From contig CAIUOG010000060.1 of the NCBI GenBank assembly GCA_903900705.1, forward strand, positions 1-64,000: 64,000 nucleotides of DNA, written 5' to 3'. The translations under genes were made by a program, and so were the position numbers. Of this stretch, positions 43,814 through 51,613 are shown one piece after another. Numbering within the stretch: position 1 is the first letter of the stretch; every line of letters begins with the position of its first letter. The DNA comes from an uncultured Acidobacteriia bacterium (GTDB taxonomy: Bacteria; Acidobacteriota; Terriglobia; Bryobacterales; Bryobacteraceae). The notes under the pieces were generated by a model. It was not told where the DNA came from and ran no database searches. It saw only the letters and a list, made by a program, of their open reading frames with translations.

Positions 43814-44504
43814 GATTATGGCAGTGCTGATTCGATTGATGCCCGCAATTGCCCTGGCGGTTGCGTTTAGTGCGTGCGGCGACAAAAACAAGCCTGCCGC
43901 GCAGACGCCCAACCAGGCCCGGACCTCGGCTCAGCCCGCTCCGGTAGCCGATGAAAGACCGGTGATCGTGGCCTTTGGCGACAGTCTCTCCGCCGGTTTC
44001 GGCGTGGAGCCCGGCAAAAGCTTCCCGGACGACGTCCAGCGACTGCTGGACGCCGAGGGTTTCCGCTATCGCATTCACAACATGGGAGTAAGTGGCGACA
44101 CCACCACCGACGGCGTGGAGCGGCTTCCCAATGTTCTGAGTGCGCATCCGGCCATCGTGATTCTCGAATTTGGCGGCAACGACGGGCTGCGAGGACAACC
44201 CGTGCAAGCCTCCCGGCAAAACATGGAGCACATGATTCAGGCCATTACACATGAGGGCGCAAAAATCGTGCTGGCCGGAATGACTCTGCCGCGCAATTAC
44301 GGGCCCGAGTATATTCACTCCTTTGAGCAAATCTATGTGGATCTCGCGAAGCAATACAAGCTGACGCGCATCCCATTTCTGCTGGAGGGGGTGGGCGGAA
44401 ACGCGCAACTGATGCAGCCGGATGGCATACATCCCACCGCGGAAGGCGCGGATATTGTAGCCCACACCGTGATGAAGTACCTGCGGCCACTGCTTCGGAA
44501 ATAA
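43812..44504 (+). CDS. tesA: TesA-like SGNH esterase, probable lipoprotein
   Basis: A 230-aa GDSL hydrolase. The lipid-attachment region is IALAVAFSACGDK, so it is probably a lipoprotein (start ATG 43812, or 43818/43839). The SGNH blocks are FGDSLSAGFG (Ser), MGVSGDTTTDG (Gly), LEFGGNDGLRGQ (Asn) and DGIHPTAEGADIVA (Asp, His). This matches TesA/arylesterase enzymes. It is divergent from ybbA-ybbP, a conserved neighbourhood that suggests a joint role in lipid handling. Confidence 0.92.
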   Translation: MIMAVLIRLMPAIALAVAFSACGDKNKPAAQTPNQARTSAQPAPVADERPVIVAFGDSLSAGFGVEPGKSFPDDVQRLLDAEGFRYRIHNMGVSGDTTTDGVERLPNVLSAHPAIVILEFGGNDGLRGQPVQASRQNMEHMIQAITHEGAKIVLAGMTLPRNYGPEYIHSFEQIYVDLAKQYKLTRIPFLLEGVGGNAQLMQPDGIHPTAEGADIVAHTVMKYLRPLLRK

Positions 44505-44584
44505 ACGGATACCACGGTTTCCCCGCGAATTTCTGTATCAATTTCCGAACTCTTGCTTTACATTAGAACCACAAGGATATGGGG

Positions 44585-45031
44585 ATGGAATTACAAATGA
44601 CGGGCCGCGTGCCATGCCAGGAGCGCCGTCTCCAGGTGGCGCGGATTCTTCTGGCCGATGCCGTTCCCGCATCGCGGCTGACTTTGAAATCCCTCCTTTC
44701 GCGAGCCGGCTATGGCGTGGATTGCGCCGCGACCACCGGCGAGGCGCTCGGAAAACTCGACCGCAACGAATATCAATTGGTACTGGCGGACCTGCGGGCG
44801 GAATCGGAAGAAGCCAGCGCCGGCGTTCTGGCCTATGCCCGACAAAAAGATTTCAGGCCCGCCACGGCGCTGCTGAATTCGGATCTCACCGGGACCTTTC
44901 CCGTTCGGGAAAACGTAGTCAGAATCAGTCACGAGAACATTTCCTATCTGCTGGGCCGGATCGCGGAACTGATCGGAGCCCGCGCAGACAGACGACTTAG
45001 AAATCGTATTGATCGATGTTGGCTCGCGTAA
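44585..45031 (+). CDS. stand-alone receiver-like protein, degenerate
   Basis: A 148-aa protein starting at ATG 44585 (an in-frame ATG is 6 bases earlier) with AAGG upstream. Residues ~20-135 look like a response-regulator receiver: ARILLADAVPASRLTLKSLLSRAGYGVDCAATTGEALGKLDRNEYQLVLADLRAE. The Asp in VLADLR is in the phosphoacceptor position, but the acidic pair after the first strand is reduced to one Asp. The Lys of the fifth strand is not evident. No output domain and no kinase nearby. It may be a pseudo-receiver. Its 3' end overlaps the ABC fusion gene by 35 bases (convergent). Confidence 0.6.
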   Translation: MELQMTGRVPCQERRLQVARILLADAVPASRLTLKSLLSRAGYGVDCAATTGEALGKLDRNEYQLVLADLRAESEEASAGVLAYARQKDFRPATALLNSDLTGTFPVRENVVRISHENISYLLGRIAELIGARADRRLRNRIDRCWLA

Positions 45032-47015
45032 AGACCAGCGGCTTGCCCAGAACCACCTGACTGCCGTCGATGCCGATCCTGCCCAGACGTCCGGCCTCAA
45101 TGGAAGTAACACCCGGTTTGAGAGTGCCTTCCGCCGCCATCTCCGACGCCTGCACCACCAGGTAACCCAGGTTTCCGGTGTTCCAGAGAACCACCGACTC
45201 CGCAATCCCCGCCTTCACATACGGCTTGCACATGTTGGGCAGCGACAGGCCCGTGACCTTCACATCTTTGCGGCCGGACTGCTTCACCGCTTCCGCGGCG
45301 CCGGGTACGGCCGGTGCGGAAATCGCCATAATCAGCTTCATCTTCGGGTAGACCTTCATGAGCGTCTGCGCCTCGGAAAATGCGCGATTGCGGTCGTCGT
45401 CACTTGGCCGGATGGTGATCAGGTTCAGCCTCGGATACTTCGCGACAATGCGGGCCTTGATGAATTTAATCCACTCATTCTGGTTGGCTGCGGTCAGCGC
45501 GCCGGTGATGATAGCGAAATCACCCTCGCCGCCCATGATGCGATTGGCTTCGTCGGCCAGGGTTTCACCAATGCCTTCGGGGGTAGCCTGGTTGACGAAG
45601 TAGTCGCGGGCGTCCGGCTCGGCGTCCGCATCCCACGTAAGAACCTTAATCCCTTTGGCCCGGGCCTTCCGAAGCACCGTGGAAAGGCCGGGCGCATTGA
45701 CTACCGCGACCGAAATGGCCTCCACGCCACGCGTAATCCAGGCTTCCACCACTTCGTTCTGCTTGGCGGGATCCAGATCGGTGGGACCATCCCAGATCAG
45801 GTCCGCGCCCAGTTGCTTCGCGGCTTCTTCCGCCCCGGCGCGGCAACTGACAAAGTACGGGTCGCCCTTCGCCTTCGGCATCACGGCCAGCGTGTAGCGT
45901 TTGGTTGCCGTCGCGGGCGCGGCGCCCGTGGGCATGGAGCCGGGCCGAACCGACTGCACCAGCCACCAATTACTGCCCGCCACTATCAGCGAGCCCGCCA
46001 GAATGACCGCGCTCAGCACGGCCAGTTGTGAATTTTTCATTTCATCTTCCTCAATACCTTCAGAAACGGGCGCCGCGCGCCATTGCAGTTTGCCGATCGC
46101 GATGGTCGCCACCAGAATCGCACTGGTAAGAATGCCTGCGAGTTCGGCGGGAAACGCCGAGACGCGGAGACCGTTCTGCAGCACCACAATGGCGGACAGG
46201 CCCAGCAGGGTGCCCCAGATGCTGCCGCGCCCCCCCATAATTTCCGTGCCGCCCAGAACGACGGCCGTGATGGCCAGAAGTTCGTAGCCTGTCCCGGCGT
46301 CCGACCGTGCCTGCCCCAGATGCGCCACGTATATGAGGGATGCGACGGCCGCCGTGAACCCGGAGAGCGTGTAAACCAGGGCGAGCCGCCGGTTGACCGG
46401 AATTCCGGCCCAGCGCGCGCCCTCCGCCGCGAAACCAATGGCGCGGATGGCACGGCCATAGATACTGCGATGGAGAAGCAGCCAGTAGAAGGCCCCGAAA
46501 AGCAGAAAGACCGGCGCCTGTGCCGGCAGGATGCCGCCCAGATAGCCCTGGCCGAGATACAGGAAGCTCGCCGGAAACTGCGAAAAATTATCGACGCCCC
46601 GCGTCAGCCCTTCCGCAATGCCGCGAAACAACGAATAAGTTCCCAGCGTGACGATAAGCGGCGCACCGCCGAAGCGCGTGATCACGATGGCGTTCAGCGC
46701 GCCGCCCGCCAGACCGGCCAACAGCGTACAGGCCGCCGCGACGGCGATAGGGAAATGCAGGTCGCGCCACAGATAGCCGAAAACCACCGCGCAAAGGCCC
46801 ATCATGGAGCCCACCGAAAGATCGATTCCGCCGGTGACGATCACCGGGGTCAGCGCCAGCGCAAGTAACCCCAGTTCCACGCCGAGTCGCACCACCTCGA
46901 ACGCGTTCGCCGCGGAAAAGAAGTTCGGACCGGTCACCGCAAAGATCGCGATTTCGAGCAGGATCAGCCCGATGAGTGCGCGTTCGCTGCCCGCGCGGTT
47001 TTCCACGAGCCTCAT
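44997..47015 (-). CDS. ABC sugar permease fused to its substrate-binding protein (rhamnose type)
   Basis: One 672-aa open frame with two modules. Residues 1-325 are an RbsC/RhaQ-type permease (GGIDLSVGSMMGLCAVVFGY, AITAVVLGGTEIMGGRGSIWGTLLG). Residues 326-672 are a periplasmic-binding protein: MKNSQLAVLSAVILAGSLIVAGS as signal/anchor, then YTLAVMPKAKGDPYFVSC, ISVAVVNAPGLSTVLRKA and SLPNMCKPYVKAGIAESVVLWNTGNLGYLVVQAS, very like RhaS. Methionine 326 (ATG at 46040) is preceded by GAGGAAG at a 5-base distance, so the binding protein may also be made alone. It overlaps the upstream permease by 4 bases. Confidence 0.85.
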   Translation of the reverse strand: MRLVENRAGSERALIGLILLEIAIFAVTGPNFFSAANAFEVVRLGVELGLLALALTPVIVTGGIDLSVGSMMGLCAVVFGYLWRDLHFPIAVAAACTLLAGLAGGALNAIVITRFGGAPLIVTLGTYSLFRGIAEGLTRGVDNFSQFPASFLYLGQGYLGGILPAQAPVFLLFGAFYWLLLHRSIYGRAIRAIGFAAEGARWAGIPVNRRLALVYTLSGFTAAVASLIYVAHLGQARSDAGTGYELLAITAVVLGGTEIMGGRGSIWGTLLGLSAIVVLQNGLRVSAFPAELAGILTSAILVATIAIGKLQWRAAPVSEGIEEDEMKNSQLAVLSAVILAGSLIVAGSNWWLVQSVRPGSMPTGAAPATATKRYTLAVMPKAKGDPYFVSCRAGAEEAAKQLGADLIWDGPTDLDPAKQNEVVEAWITRGVEAISVAVVNAPGLSTVLRKARAKGIKVLTWDADAEPDARDYFVNQATPEGIGETLADEANRIMGGEGDFAIITGALTAANQNEWIKFIKARIVAKYPRLNLITIRPSDDDRNRAFSEAQTLMKVYPKMKLIMAISAPAVPGAAEAVKQSGRKDVKVTGLSLPNMCKPYVKAGIAESVVLWNTGNLGYLVVQASEMAAEGTLKPGVTSIEAGRLGRIGIDGSQVVLGKPLVFTRANIDQYDF

Positions 47016-47938
47016 TTCGACCTCCGCTGCGAGGTCACACGCTCCAGCACAATCGCGCCGAGAATAATGCCGCCCTGAATTGCTTTCTCCCAGAAGGCGT
47101 TAATGCCGAGGAAGGTCAGCGCCGGGGCGATCACCGCCAGCACGCTCGCGCCCAGCAGCGTTCCCCAAAGATTGCCTTTGCCCCCCGTGATAGAGGTTCC
47201 GCCGATCACGACGGCCGAAATGGCCTTGAGTTCCAGTCCCGCTCCCGCGCTGCTCTGCACTTCGGAAAAGCGCACGGAATCCAGCAGCGCTGCGAGCCCG
47301 GTCAGCGCCCCCAGCAACATGAATACGCCAAACGAAATCCCGTTCACAGGAATACCAGCCAGCCGGGCCGATTCCCGCTGTGACCCGATTGCATACACCG
47401 CGCGCCCCGCCTGCAGATTCCGCATCGCCCGGACCAGGGCGGCGAACAGCAACACCGTGGCCGTCAGGATCGCGAATTCTCCCTGCGCCTGGCCGAGGCC
47501 CATCCACTGAAAACCCGCGGGCAGACCCTGCACCCACGCACCCTGTGTGTACCAGCGAAGTAGTTCCCGCCAAAAGGCCATTGCCGCCAGAGTCGCCACA
47601 ATGGAAGGAACGCCGAGCGCCGTCACCAGCGCGCCGTTCAGGCAGCCAAACAGCATCCCGGCAAACGCCGTCAGCAGCGCGGTCAGGGGCAGCGGCACTC
47701 CGGCCTTCGCCAGCGTCCCTGCCAGCACACTGGCAACGGCGAACTGCGAGCCGACCGACACATCGATCTGTCCGGCGATAATCACAACCGTCATGCCCAT
47801 CGCGACAATCAGCGCGGGGGCATTGGTCACCGCAATGTCGCGGAGATTGGCGAATTCGAAAAAGCCCGGGGCGCGCCAGGCAAGCACGGCCAGCAGCGCG
47901 GCCCAGAAGATCCCGATGGCGATAGCGCGGCTTTTCAT
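47012..47938 (-). CDS. ABC sugar permease (RhaP/RbsC type)
   Basis: A 308-aa permease with about eight to ten helices from ATG 47938. The signature GQIDVSVGSQFAVASVLAG and AISAVVIGGTSITGGKGNLWGTLLGA match the ribose/rhamnose permease family. It overlaps both the ATPase (ATGA at 47935-47938) and the fused permease (47012-47015) by 4 bases. Two different permease genes are typical of rhamnose-type importers (RhaP plus RhaQ). The larger open frame to 48121 is antisense-like extension without family similarity. Confidence 0.9.
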   Translation of the reverse strand: MKSRAIAIGIFWAALLAVLAWRAPGFFEFANLRDIAVTNAPALIVAMGMTVVIIAGQIDVSVGSQFAVASVLAGTLAKAGVPLPLTALLTAFAGMLFGCLNGALVTALGVPSIVATLAAMAFWRELLRWYTQGAWVQGLPAGFQWMGLGQAQGEFAILTATVLLFAALVRAMRNLQAGRAVYAIGSQRESARLAGIPVNGISFGVFMLLGALTGLAALLDSVRFSEVQSSAGAGLELKAISAVVIGGTSITGGKGNLWGTLLGASVLAVIAPALTFLGINAFWEKAIQGGIILGAIVLERVTSQRRSK

Positions 47939-49419
47939 GCGGGCAACGCCATCCCGAGAATGGACTCCGCGGTTGCCTCGGAACGGCCTGAAATTCCGGT
48001 AATTTCCCCTCCCCGCATCACGGCCACGCGGTCGCTCATTCCCAGAATCTCCGCCAATTCCGAGGAAATCATCACGATGGCCAGCCCCGCCTCCGCCAGG
48101 TCGCACATGATGCGGTGGCATTCCGCTTTCGCGCCCACATCGATGCCTTGGGTGGGCTCGTCCAGAATCAGCACTCTCGGTTCGGTGGCGATCCAGCGGG
48201 CGATGGCCACCTTCTGCTGGTTGCCGCCCGAAAGCGAGTTCGCGGGGGCGTCGATACCGTCTGTCTTGACACCCAGTTTCGCGACCCAGGATTCCGCGAG
48301 AGTTCGCTCCGCGGCCATTTGCAACAACGGGCCACTTGCGATGCGGTTCAGAATCGCGAGCGTGGAATTCGCGCGTACCGGCAGTTCACCCACGATGCCG
48401 TGCCGCCGGCGGTCTTCCGGAACATAAGCGATTCCCGCACGAATCGCGTCTTCGGGCTTTCGGATCTCAATCGCCTGTCCTGCAATGGAAATCGTCCCGC
48501 TTTCGGGCGGCGTAAGGCCGAAGAGCGTTTCGGCAAGTTGGGTGCGGCCAGCGCCCACCAGCCCGGCAAAGCCCAGAATCTCCCCGGCGCGCACTTCAAA
48601 AGTAATGTTCCGAATGCCGGCCTCCGCACAGTGGAGTCCGTTGACTCGCAGCACCGGTTCGCCGATGGGCACTTCACGCTTCGGAAAGACGGCGGAAAGG
48701 TCGCGTCCCGCCATCAGACGGATGAGCGTCCGGACATCGACCTCCGCCGCCTGCCGTGTGTCGATGGTTTCGCCGTCGCGGAGAACGGTGATCCGGTCCG
48801 CAATCCGGCTTAGTTCTTCCAGACGATGCGAGATATAAACGATCCCAGCACCGCGCTCACGCAGCCGCGCGATGATGCCGAAAAGCTTCTTCGTCTCGCG
48901 CTCCGTGAGCGAAGCCGTCGGTTCGTCCAGAATCAGCACGCGCACATTGCCGCCCAGCGCCTTGGCAATCTCCACAATCTGCTGCTCCGGCATGCTCAGC
49001 GTTCCGGCAATGCGTTCGGGCTCAATGTCCGCGCCGATGGCGTCCAGAAGCTCTTTCGCGGTCGCGCGACGGGCCTGCCAGTCGATGCGGCGCAGCAGAC
49101 CGCCGGGTTCGTTCACCAGCGCGATGTTCTCCGCTACGGTCAGGTCGGGGAAGATGGCCGGTTGCTGGTAAATGGCCGCGATACCCAGTTGGCGGCTGCG
49201 GTGCGGACTGTTGTGGAGCAATGTCTGGCCGTCAAGGGTGACTGTGCCGGCGTCGGCCTGTACCGCGCCCGTGAGGATTCGGATGAGAGTACTCTTCCCC
49301 GCCCCGTTTTCGCCCACAATGGCGTGGACTTCACCAGCGCGAAGGTCGAAGGAAACGTGCTTCAGAGCACGCACCCCGCCATAACGTTTTTCGATTCCCC
49401 GCGCCTCCAGCAAATTCAA
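47935..49419 (-). CDS. ABC sugar importer ATPase with two nucleotide domains (RhaT/RbsA type)
   Basis: A 494-aa ATPase from TTG 49419, the first possible start beside the family beginning LEARGIEKRYGGVRALKHVSFDL. Domain 1 (~1-240): Walker A GENGAGKS, Walker B LILDEPTASL, with the signature LSMPEQQIVEIAKAL. Domain 2 (~250-494): degenerate Walker A GLVGAGRTQ, signature LSGGNQQKVAIARW, Walker B LILDEPTQGID. This asymmetric pattern is normal for sugar importers. First gene of a three-gene operon with the two permeases and binding protein; probably imports a deoxysugar or similar. Confidence 0.92.
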   Translation of the reverse strand: MNLLEARGIEKRYGGVRALKHVSFDLRAGEVHAIVGENGAGKSTLIRILTGAVQADAGTVTLDGQTLLHNSPHRSRQLGIAAIYQQPAIFPDLTVAENIALVNEPGGLLRRIDWQARRATAKELLDAIGADIEPERIAGTLSMPEQQIVEIAKALGGNVRVLILDEPTASLTERETKKLFGIIARLRERGAGIVYISHRLEELSRIADRITVLRDGETIDTRQAAEVDVRTLIRLMAGRDLSAVFPKREVPIGEPVLRVNGLHCAEAGIRNITFEVRAGEILGFAGLVGAGRTQLAETLFGLTPPESGTISIAGQAIEIRKPEDAIRAGIAYVPEDRRRHGIVGELPVRANSTLAILNRIASGPLLQMAAERTLAESWVAKLGVKTDGIDAPANSLSGGNQQKVAIARWIATEPRVLILDEPTQGIDVGAKAECHRIMCDLAEAGLAIVMISSELAEILGMSDRVAVMRGGEITGISGRSEATAESILGMALPA

Positions 49420-49564
49420 TGAAGCCAACCGCCGATTATACTTGCCCGGCTTTCTTACAAACCGCCTCAGGCTATGGCATTCTGGTTCAGAACCTTCCCT
49501 TGCCGCGGGTTCCGTCGGTCGCCTTGTTCGCGAAACCCCATCGCTGTAGTCCCCGGAGTTTCGA

Positions 49565-50758
49565 ATGAACAGACGACACCTGCTGCAACTGGGAGCCTTG
49601 AGTCTGGCCGGCTGCGCCCCCAAAAAGCCACTGGCGCTCAATCCCCCCGTTCTTCCTTTGTATGATGCGGTTCCGCAGTTAATTCCGATCCGTGCGCACG
49701 AGGATCGGATCTTCCGCATCACTGTCTGCCTGCGCCCGTTCCGCGCGGCCGGGCCAAGGCTCGATGTGGAGAAGGTAGGTGACAAGACCGTGGTCCATAA
49801 CTACGGGCACGGCGGCAGCGGATGGTCCCTATCCTGGGGTTCCGGGGCGATTGTTGCGAAAAAGGCGCTGGAGGCCGGCGCTGGCGACACGAATATCGCC
49901 GTGGTCGGGTCCGGCGCACTGGGGTTGACGGCCGCGATTATGCTGCAGCGGGCCGGAGCCAGGGTCACCATCTATGCGAAGGAGTGGCCGCCGGACGTCC
50001 GGTCATCCCGCGCCACCGGTTCGTGGACGCCCGACTCCCGCGTCGCCCTGACTGCCGACGCCGCACCCCGTTTTGCCGATACCTGGGAGCAGATGGCCCG
50101 GACCTCTTTCTCGATGTACCAGAGCTATCTCGGCATGGCGGGGAATCCCATCGAATGGACAGACCGTTACCAGTTGTTCGATGAACCGCGCGTCCCGGGG
50201 CAGCGGCGCGGAGGCGAAGACTCCATCGGCTTCGCGCGCTACCAAAGCCGTCTCGATGACATTACGCCCAAAGCCATCGATCTGCCGCCGGGTACGCACC
50301 CGTTCCCCACCAAATTCGCACGGCGGTCCACTTCCATGACCTTCAACGTTGCCGGCTTTTCCCGGCAACTAATGACGGATTTCCTGTTGGCGGGGGGCAG
50401 GGCGGAGACTCGGGAGTTCCATGTTCCTCAGGATCTGAACGGGCTTCCCCAAAAGGTGGTCGTGAACGCGACCGGATACGGTGCGCGGGCGTTATGGAAG
50501 GATGAGTCGGTGATTCCGGTGCGCGGACAGATCGCCTGGCTCATCCCCCAGCCAGATGTGAACTACGGCCTGGGTTTTGGCAACCTGAACATTCTGGCGC
50601 GACGTGACGGAATCGTGGTGCAGTCGAGCGAGCAGGGCGAGGCCTCTGGCTGGAAAGACGACAATGAGACGCCGGATCGCGGTGAAGCGGTGCGCGGCGT
50701 GCAGGCTTTGGCGGCGATGTACGCGAAGATGACCACGCCCGTCAAACGAACCGCCTAG
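49565..50758 (+). CDS. DAO-family FAD oxidoreductase, lipoprotein
   Basis: A 397-aa protein with a short leader MNRRHLLQLGALSLAGCAPKK, containing an Arg-Arg pair and a lipobox LAGC, so it is an exported lipoprotein. The FAD site is NIAVVGSGALGLTAAIMLQRAGARVTIYAKE (~110-140). HNYGHGGSGWSLSWGSG lies before the nucleotide fold, an order typical of D-amino-acid oxidases rearranged, and VVNATGYGARALWKDESVIPVRGQ follows near the C-terminus. It oxidises amines or amino acids by family; the export of such an enzyme is unusual. Confidence 0.82.
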   Translation: MNRRHLLQLGALSLAGCAPKKPLALNPPVLPLYDAVPQLIPIRAHEDRIFRITVCLRPFRAAGPRLDVEKVGDKTVVHNYGHGGSGWSLSWGSGAIVAKKALEAGAGDTNIAVVGSGALGLTAAIMLQRAGARVTIYAKEWPPDVRSSRATGSWTPDSRVALTADAAPRFADTWEQMARTSFSMYQSYLGMAGNPIEWTDRYQLFDEPRVPGQRRGGEDSIGFARYQSRLDDITPKAIDLPPGTHPFPTKFARRSTSMTFNVAGFSRQLMTDFLLAGGRAETREFHVPQDLNGLPQKVVVNATGYGARALWKDESVIPVRGQIAWLIPQPDVNYGLGFGNLNILARRDGIVVQSSEQGEASGWKDDNETPDRGEAVRGVQALAAMYAKMTTPVKRTA

Positions 50759-50764
50759 TCGCCA

Positions 50765-51544
50765 TCAGGACCGGCAGCGGCTGGCGAGAAGAAGGGTCGC
50801 TTCGGAGAGGTCTAGGTCCGCGATGAGGAGTCCCGCCTGGCCGTAAGGCTGGTAGCAAAGAAGCGTTCCCTCCGGCCGGATGAAAGCGGAGGTGGTTGGA
50901 GACCCATCGCTCGCATAGTTGGCCATCGCGAAGAAACAGGTATTCTCCGCCGCGCGACAAAGGGCGGCCTTTTCGTGGAAGGAATTTGCGGGGTCTGCAA
51001 AACTGACTGGCCGGAAGCTGCCGGGCTCGGCTTCGTGCAGGTGGGGGTGGAAGACAACCTGCGCACCCCGCATCGCCGCCCAGCGCACGGTTTCGGGATA
51101 CCGCCAGCCTTCGTGGCAAATGGCGATTCCGAAGGTCAGTTCACCCGTCGTAAAGATTTGCCGATCAGTACCCGGCGCGTAGGTCCCTTCCTCCGAAGGA
51201 TCCAGTTGCACTTTGTCCTGAAACCCTGCGATGCTTCCATCCTGCCGGATCACCATCGCGGTGATCCGAAGCAAACCATCAACAAATCGTTCCGTTCCGA
51301 GGATCACCGCAATGGAAGCCTCTGCCGCCGCAGTCGCAAGCATGGCCCAGGCGCGTTCCAGAAACCCGGCGTCCGGTGGCGCGACCTCATGGCCCATGCC
51401 ACGATAGCCCGGGACAAAGCATTCGGGAAAGCAGATCAGATGCGCTCCTGCCGCGGCGGCTTCCCGGATCGCCGCCTCAGCCATACTGACCGATTCAGCC
51501 GGTGTGGAGGGAAACGGAATGTTGGCGAGGGCGATTCGGAACAT
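50765..51544 (-). CDS. carbon-nitrogen hydrolase (nitrilase superfamily)
   Basis: A 259-aa amidase-type enzyme. The catalytic triad is Glu in LICFPECFVPG, Lys in QDKVQLDPSEEGTY and Cys in GIAICHEGWRYPE. Another conserved Glu lies in HLHEAEPGSF. The short length and N-terminus IALANIPFPSTPAESV fit amidases that split small linear amides or carbamoyl compounds. It is convergent with the oxidoreductase gene (6-base gap) and divergent from the large fusion gene. Confidence 0.88.
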   Translation of the reverse strand: MFRIALANIPFPSTPAESVSMAEAAIREAAAAGAHLICFPECFVPGYRGMGHEVAPPDAGFLERAWAMLATAAAEASIAVILGTERFVDGLLRITAMVIRQDGSIAGFQDKVQLDPSEEGTYAPGTDRQIFTTGELTFGIAICHEGWRYPETVRWAAMRGAQVVFHPHLHEAEPGSFRPVSFADPANSFHEKAALCRAAENTCFFAMANYASDGSPTTSAFIRPEGTLLCYQPYGQAGLLIADLDLSEATLLLASRCRS

Positions 51545-51613
51545 GAGAGTCTTTCGCTCCCAGCGTACAACCCGGTCAACAACCCGGGAGTACGCAATTG
51601 CTAGCCTGTTGAA

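Noticed and set aside
47939-48121. Extension of the sugar permease frame upstream of 47938
   Set aside because: It lies inside the ATPase gene and is Gly/Arg-rich; the permease start at 47938 has the usual 4-base overlap.
49420-49785. Extension of the sugar ATPase frame upstream of 49419
   Set aside because: Composition is unlike the family, it contains no conserved residues, and it runs antisense to the lipoprotein oxidoreductase gene.
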